Of a stretch of 10,804 nt of DNA, positions 7,645 through 10,804 are shown piece by piece. Under the pieces are notes generated by a model. That model had not been told where the DNA came from. It saw only the letters and a list, made by a program, of their open reading frames with translations, and searched no databases. Position numbers and translations under genes: made by a program. This stretch comes from an uncultured Eubacteriales bacterium (lineage in GTDB: Bacteria; Bacillota; Clostridia; Oscillospirales; Oscillospiraceae). The stretch covers positions 1-10,804 of the forward strand of contig CAUABY010000053.1 in assembly GCA_958427375.1 (NCBI GenBank), given 5' to 3'. How positions within the stretch are numbered: position 1 is the first letter of the stretch; every line of letters starts with the position of its first letter.

Positions 7645-7678
7645 TTGATATTATAGCAGAACACAAGCGCTATATCAA
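7645..7678. repeat. Imperfect inverted repeat enclosing the fusion-operon promoter
   Basis: The arm TTGATATTATAGC (7645-7657) faces GCTATATCAA (7669-7678) across 11 bases. The arms match over ten bases if three bases are skipped in the left arm. The dyad covers both the -35 and -10 of the leftward promoter, where a repressor operator could lie. Part of the symmetry comes from the promoter hexamers themselves, so it may be chance. Confidence 0.35.
7650..7678 (-). promoter_or_regulatory. Near-consensus sigma-A promoter for the hydrolase-acyltransferase operon
   Basis: On the minus strand TTGATA (7678-7673), a 17-base spacer and TATAAT (7655-7650) form an almost ideal sigma-A promoter. TGC directly before TATAAT adds an extended -10. 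Transcription should start near 7643, leaving a leader of about 77 bases before the ATG at 7566. In that leader AAAGCC and GGCTTT (7621-7616 with 7586-7581) could form a 6-bp stem ending just before the GGAGGG ribosome binding site. The stem is too short to call a regulatory RNA. Confidence 0.78.
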
Positions 7679-7725
7679 GAATTTAGCCCTGTGCCGAAAA
7701 AAATAAAATTGCTTAAAATAAATTG

Positions 7726-7753
7726 TTGTGCTTTTTATAGAATATGATAAAAT
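7726..7753 (+). promoter_or_regulatory. Candidate extended -10 promoter for nadE
   Basis: TGATAAAAT (7745-7753) is an extended -10 with the hexamer TAAAAT. A 16-base spacer separates it from TTGTGC (7726-7731), a weak -35. It would start transcripts near 7760, about 66 bases before the nadE start codon. It diverges from the fusion-operon promoter across a roughly 235-base AT-rich intergenic region. No riboswitch-like structure is evident in the leader. Confidence 0.5.
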
Positions 7754-7810
7754 ATTAAATGAATTATTAGTATCCACCTTTGTCGGAGCTGATATTTCCA
7801 AATGATTCAC

Positions 7811-7816
7811 GGAGGA
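7811..7816 (+). promoter_or_regulatory. Ribosome binding site that fixes the nadE start at TTG
   Basis: GGAGGA is followed by nine bases and then TTG at 7826. The earlier in-frame ATG at 7802 has only a GGAG 13 bases upstream, and this stronger site would then lie inside the gene. The site therefore supports the TTG start, which also yields the N-terminus MKYGFIKVAAA, typical from memory of clostridial NadE. Confidence 0.75.
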
Positions 7817-7825
7817 TCACATAAG

Positions 7826-9742
7826 TTGAAATACGGTTTTATAAAGGTCGCGGCGGCAAGCCCGAAACTGCGCGTCGGCGATACACTGTTCAATCTTGAG
7901 CAGGCCAAGTCCTGCTTTGATAAGGCTGAGGCTATGGGTACAAACGTGCTTGTTCTGCCTGAGCTGTTCCTGTCCGCGTATACCTGTGGTGATTTGTTCT
8001 ACTCGGATAAGCTGCTCGCTGCCTCGCGTGAGGCGCTCACAGCCCTGCGCGATTATACCCGCGGCGCGCGCTGTGTGCTCGCTGTCGGCGTGCCCATGCG
8101 TGTACAGAGCAAGCTTTATAACTGCGCCGCCATTTTGCACGACGGGCGAATTCTCGGTTTGGTGCCGAAAGTGTCTCTCCCGAACTACAGCGAGTTCTAT
8201 GAAAAGCGCCAGTTCACCTCCGGCGAGGACTACACGGGCGGTGCTGAAATAGAGCTCGGCGGTGAGCGCGTGCCATTTGGCCGCGGGCTGCTGTTTTGCT
8301 GCCGCGAGATGGAGGACTTTGTCCTCGGCTTTGAAATCTGCGAGGATTTGTGGTCACCCGTGCCGGAATCCACCGCGCTTTGCCTCGCCGGGGCAACCGT
8401 TATCGGCAATCTCTCCGCCTCTAATGAGCTTATTGGCAAGGATTCGTACCGGCGGCTTCTTGCAGCCTCTACCTCGTCGCGGCTCATCTGCGGCTACATT
8501 TATGCAAATTCCGGGCGCGGCGAGTCCACGCAGGACATGGTTTTCTCCGGCCACAGCATGATTTATGAAAACGGCGCGAAGCTCAGTGAGAAGCTGCCCT
8601 TTGAGGCCGAGGGCATTATCAGCACGGAAATTGATATTTTCAAGCTCAGAAGCGCGCGCCAGCTTGACACCACCTTTGATACAAGCAAAGCGCCGCAGTG
8701 CCGCCGCATATATTTCAGTCAGGAGCCGCGTGTTACGGAGCTTACGCGCTATATCCCGCGCATGCCCTTTGTCCCCGCCGACCGGGATGAGCTCGGTGAG
8801 CGCGCGGAGGCTATCCTTCGCATACAGTCCGAGGGGCTGATGCGGCGTATTGAGCATATAAACTGCAAGAAGCTCGTACTGGGCATCTCCGGCGGACTTG
8901 ACAGCACGCTTGCGCTTTTGGTCATGGTTCGCGCTATGGATATGCTCGGCCGCCCGCGTGAGGATATTGTAGCTGTCACCATGCCCTGCTTCGGCACTAC
9001 CGCGCGTACGCGCAGTAATGCGGAAAAGCTCTGCGAATACCTGAATGTGAGCTTCCGCTCGGTCAATATCAGTGCCTCCGTGCGCCAGCACTTTGTCGAT
9101 ATCGGGCACGATGAGAGCGTGACCGATGTCACTTATGAAAACTCGCAGGCCAGAGAGCGCACACAGGTGCTTATGGACATTGCCAATGAGCTTGGCGGAA
9201 TTGTTGTCGGCACGGGCGATTTGTCTGAGCTTGCGCTCGGCTGGGCTACCTTCAACGGCGACCACATGTCAATGTACGGGGTCAACGCCTCCGTTCCCAA
9301 GACGCTTGTTCGTTATATCGTCGCGCATGAGATGGCAAACTGCGACGAGAAAACCGCTGCGGTGCTTGCCGATATTCTCAATACGCCCGTCTCTCCGGAG
9401 CTTCTCCCGGCAAAAGACGGCGAGATATCGCAAAAGACTGAGGATCTTGTCGGCCCATATGAGCTGCATGACTTTTTCCTCTACCACATGCTTCGCACTG
9501 GCTCTTCACCTGAGCGGATTTTCCACCTCACCGAATACGCCTTTGACGGCAGCTACAGCCGGGAAACCATTCTCAAGTGGCTGCGCACATTCCTGCAACG
9601 CTTCTTTGCACAGCAGTTCAAGCGCTCCTGCCTGCCCGACGGCCCGAAGGTCGGTACGGTGTCTCTCTCCCCGCGCGGAGATTGGCGTATGCCCTCCGAC
9701 GCGGCGGCAAAAATCTGGCTTGATGAGGTTGACAGGCTGTAA
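7826..9742 (+). CDS. nadE: Glutamine-dependent NAD(+) synthetase
   Basis: This cytoplasmic enzyme makes NAD from nicotinic acid adenine dinucleotide, ATP and glutamine, the last step of NAD synthesis. It is the long, two-domain form (638 residues). The N-terminal nitrilase-type glutaminase has its Glu-Lys-Cys triad: E46 in PELFLSAY, K115 in VPKVSLP and C172 in FEICEDLW. This domain frees ammonia for the C-terminal synthetase, which carries the ATP-binding loop SGGLDST (355-361). The conserved GTGDLSELALGW, FNGDHMSMYG and SPELLPAKDGEISQKTED segments follow. All catalytic residues are intact, so free glutamine can be the nitrogen source. I chose TTG at 7826 because of GGAGGA nine bases upstream; an ATG at 7802 would add eight residues. 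The gene stands alone, divergent from the acyltransferase operon, and ends before a strong hairpin. Confidence 0.97.
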   Translation: MKYGFIKVAAASPKLRVGDTLFNLEQAKSCFDKAEAMGTNVLVLPELFLSAYTCGDLFYSDKLLAASREALTALRDYTRGARCVLAVGVPMRVQSKLYNCAAILHDGRILGLVPKVSLPNYSEFYEKRQFTSGEDYTGGAEIELGGERVPFGRGLLFCCREMEDFVLGFEICEDLWSPVPESTALCLAGATVIGNLSASNELIGKDSYRRLLAASTSSRLICGYIYANSGRGESTQDMVFSGHSMIYENGAKLSEKLPFEAEGIISTEIDIFKLRSARQLDTTFDTSKAPQCRRIYFSQEPRVTELTRYIPRMPFVPADRDELGERAEAILRIQSEGLMRRIEHINCKKLVLGISGGLDSTLALLVMVRAMDMLGRPREDIVAVTMPCFGTTARTRSNAEKLCEYLNVSFRSVNISASVRQHFVDIGHDESVTDVTYENSQARERTQVLMDIANELGGIVVGTGDLSELALGWATFNGDHMSMYGVNASVPKTLVRYIVAHEMANCDEKTAAVLADILNTPVSPELLPAKDGEISQKTEDLVGPYELHDFFLYHMLRTGSSPERIFHLTEYAFDGSYSRETILKWLRTFLQRFFAQQFKRSCLPDGPKVGTVSLSPRGDWRMPSDAAAKIWLDEVDRL

Positions 9743-9764
9743 ATCGGGCTTTTAATTGCACAAC

Positions 9765-9796
9765 AAATCGGCGGCCCATAATCGGGCCGCCGATTT
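9765..9796. terminator. GC-rich intrinsic terminator after nadE, probably shared with the convergent gene
   Basis: The arms AAATCGGCGGCCC (9765-9777) and GGGCCGCCGATTT (9784-9796) are perfectly complementary over 13 bases with a 6-base loop, and TTTTC follows on the + strand. It sits 22 bases after the nadE stop. On the minus strand the stem is followed by TTTGTTGTG, so it could also end the convergent gene whose stop is at 9853. Confidence 0.87.
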
Positions 9797-9852
9797 TCGT
9801 GCATCATAGCATATTTTCATACTGATTTTCAATTAAACGCCTTTAAAGCCTC

Positions 9853-10611
9853 TCAACAGATTTTAGCATCGAATATCAGTGTTATCCCGCCCTGATAACT
9901 CAATTTAAGCGTGGAGCCTGATTTCGTGAAAGGCAGTGCCATGCCTTTATATACTATATAATCCTCCGTACAGCTGATTTCCCGCGCATCCGAGTCAAAT
10001 AACAGCGCCTCGCCAGTACCTTCAGAAGATAATTTGATATAGCAGGCATCATATCCCGCCGCGGTGACAGTCGCGGAGCTGTAGACTGTTTCGCCGCTTT
10101 CAACACTCGTCAGTTCATATGTACCAGATAGGGGAGCGGCGGCTTCTTCCGCGCTCCCTGATATTCTGTCAAGCTCAATATATAATCCGCCTGCAAGTAC
10201 ATTATTCAGCCGAAGCGAGGTATCTGATATCACGCCGCCAAGCTCCAAACCCGCGCACTTTATGCTAACGCTCTCACCGCAGAGAGTCCAGTGCCCGGCA
10301 TAGCTTTTTTCCGCCGCATAGAGCCTGCATTTTCCGTCCGCCGCCAGCGTTAGTGAAAAAAGCCCCGCCGAATCTGCCTTATCTATAGTCGTTTCGCCGC
10401 TCCGCGCGCTGACCAGAGTATAGTCTCCGGCATAATCCGCCATTTCAGGCACCGCGCGGCTTTGAATAAAAAAGTACACGCCCCAGAATACAGCCAGCGC
10501 CGCAAGTCCTGCTAAAAACGAAATAAATAGCCGCATCACGGGAATACGTTTTTTCTCCTTGACAACAGCCGTACTGTCCTCCGCCGGAGAACTGATTTTT
10601 TCATCATCCAT
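9853..10611 (-). CDS. Membrane-anchored protein with two tandem lipocalin-like beta domains
   Basis: This 252-residue protein has a hydrophilic, charged N-terminus (1-26, ending KEKKRIPVMR) and one strong membrane helix (about 27-49). There is no lipobox cysteine and no clear signal-peptidase site, so it is probably an uncleaved anchor with the C-terminal part outside the cell. The outer part holds two related copies of about 90 residues. Copy 1 (60-149) begins YAGDYTLVSARSGET and ends LYIELDR. Copy 2 (161-250) begins LSGTYELTSVESGET and ends ITLIFDAK. Each is rich in short alternating strands with G/S/T turns, as in lipocalin-like barrels of clostridial surface proteins. The copies have diverged strongly, so the duplication is old. 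The ATG at 10611 has GAGGT seven bases upstream. The gene appears to be transcribed alone. Ligand and role are unknown. Confidence 0.87.
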   Translation of the reverse strand: MDDEKISSPAEDSTAVVKEKKRIPVMRLFISFLAGLAALAVFWGVYFFIQSRAVPEMADYAGDYTLVSARSGETTIDKADSAGLFSLTLAADGKCRLYAAEKSYAGHWTLCGESVSIKCAGLELGGVISDTSLRLNNVLAGGLYIELDRISGSAEEAAAPLSGTYELTSVESGETVYSSATVTAAGYDACYIKLSSEGTGEALLFDSDAREISCTEDYIVYKGMALPFTKSGSTLKLSYQGGITLIFDAKIC

Positions 10612-10650
10612 TAAACTGACCTCGCATGCTGATTTCTCAAGTTATTTTAT

Positions 10651-10679
10651 ATTATAACCTAAGCATTTCAATTCAGCAA
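10651..10679 (-). promoter_or_regulatory. Candidate sigma-A promoter for the lipocalin-like protein gene
   Basis: On the minus strand TTGCTG (10679-10674), a 17-base spacer and a perfect TATAAT (10656-10651) precede the gene. The predicted transcript start near 10644 leaves a leader of about 33 bases, which contains the GAGGT ribosome binding site. The -35 is weak. Confidence 0.6.
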
Positions 10680-10759
10680 GGACAATAAAAAAGGAAAAAA
10701 GTCAAAATGGCTGAAAGAAAAAATTTAGACAATTTGGGTGAAATGTCTGTTAAAGATAC

Positions 10760-10788
10760 TGTACTTTTTATTTCTAATCTGCTATAAT
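10760..10788 (+). promoter_or_regulatory. Extended -10 promoter pointing out of the window
   Basis: TGCTATAAT (10780-10788) is a perfect extended -10. TGTACT (10760-10765), a poor -35, lies 17 bases upstream. It probably serves a + strand gene beginning beyond the right edge. It diverges from the promoter at 10651-10679. An imperfect small dyad (10727-10748, AGACAATTT/AAATGTCT around GGGTG) lies just upstream. Confidence 0.55.
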
Positions 10789-10804
10789 GTGAGCAAAATA
10801 AGCG

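Noticed and set aside
8354..9265. A 303-codon minus-strand open frame, plus a 209-codon + strand frame at 9126-9755
   Set aside because: Both overlap nadE across its ATP-binding and synthetase core. The translations are low-information mirror frames without motifs.
10727..10748. Small dyad AGACAATTT/AAATGTCT as an operator
   Set aside because: It has only eight paired bases with a bulge in AT-rich DNA, so it is compatible with chance. It is mentioned only in the adjacent promoter entry.
1..10804. CRISPR array, tRNA/rRNA genes, insertion sequences, phage or defence genes
   Set aside because: I saw no regularly spaced direct repeats, no cloverleaf or rRNA core sequence, and no transposase, integrase or recognised defence domains. 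All space is filled by the seven genes and short regulatory gaps.

Overview
The window looks like chromosomal DNA from a low-to-mid GC Gram-positive anaerobe of the class Clostridia. A gut Oscillospirales/Ruminococcaceae-type organism is my best guess. The reasons are a clostridial-style glutamine-dependent NAD synthetase, a short FtsH, strong GGAGG-type ribosome binding sites, sigma-A promoters, and an acyltransferase/zinc-ribbon gene pair that I associate from memory with Clostridia. I see no tRNA, rRNA, insertion sequence, phage gene or CRISPR array. The window is gene-dense, with seven protein genes and no gene-free stretch longer than about 320 bases.

Layout, left to right. (1) Positions 3-1850, + strand: a membrane-anchored nucleotide-sugar 4,6-dehydratase/epimerase of the FlaA1/WbpM/CapD type, cut at its 5' end by the window edge. 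It is probably the edge of a surface-polysaccharide locus. It ends at a strong convergent hairpin (1864-1900). (2) A minus-strand pair: ftsH (4507-2669) and, translationally coupled to it by a TAATG overlap, an uncharacterised TIM-barrel protein (2669-1905). A candidate promoter lies at 4579-4551. (3) A second minus-strand operon (7566-4692). It encodes a 719-residue fusion of an alpha/beta-hydrolase (esterase) with a condensation-type/alcohol-acetyltransferase-like domain, followed 16 bp later by a zinc-ribbon protein with six predicted membrane helices. A near-consensus promoter drives it and a clear intrinsic terminator closes it. (4) Divergent from that operon, nadE (7826-9742, + strand), with a TTG start and its own extended -10 promoter. 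It ends at a GC-rich hairpin shared with (5), a minus-strand, membrane-anchored, extracytoplasmic protein (10611-9853) made of two tandem copies of a lipocalin-like beta domain. The right end carries an extended -10 promoter pointing out of the window.

The ordinary genes (nadE, ftsH, the sugar dehydratase) are housekeeping or envelope functions with all expected motifs. The least described part is the hydrolase-acyltransferase fusion plus its zinc-ribbon membrane partner. It has the makings of a small ester-forming/ester-cleaving system at the membrane, but its substrate cannot be read from the sequence. The TIM-barrel protein coupled to ftsH and the duplicated lipocalin-like anchored protein are the other two genes whose role is unknown. 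I found no convincing sign of a defence system or mobile element.
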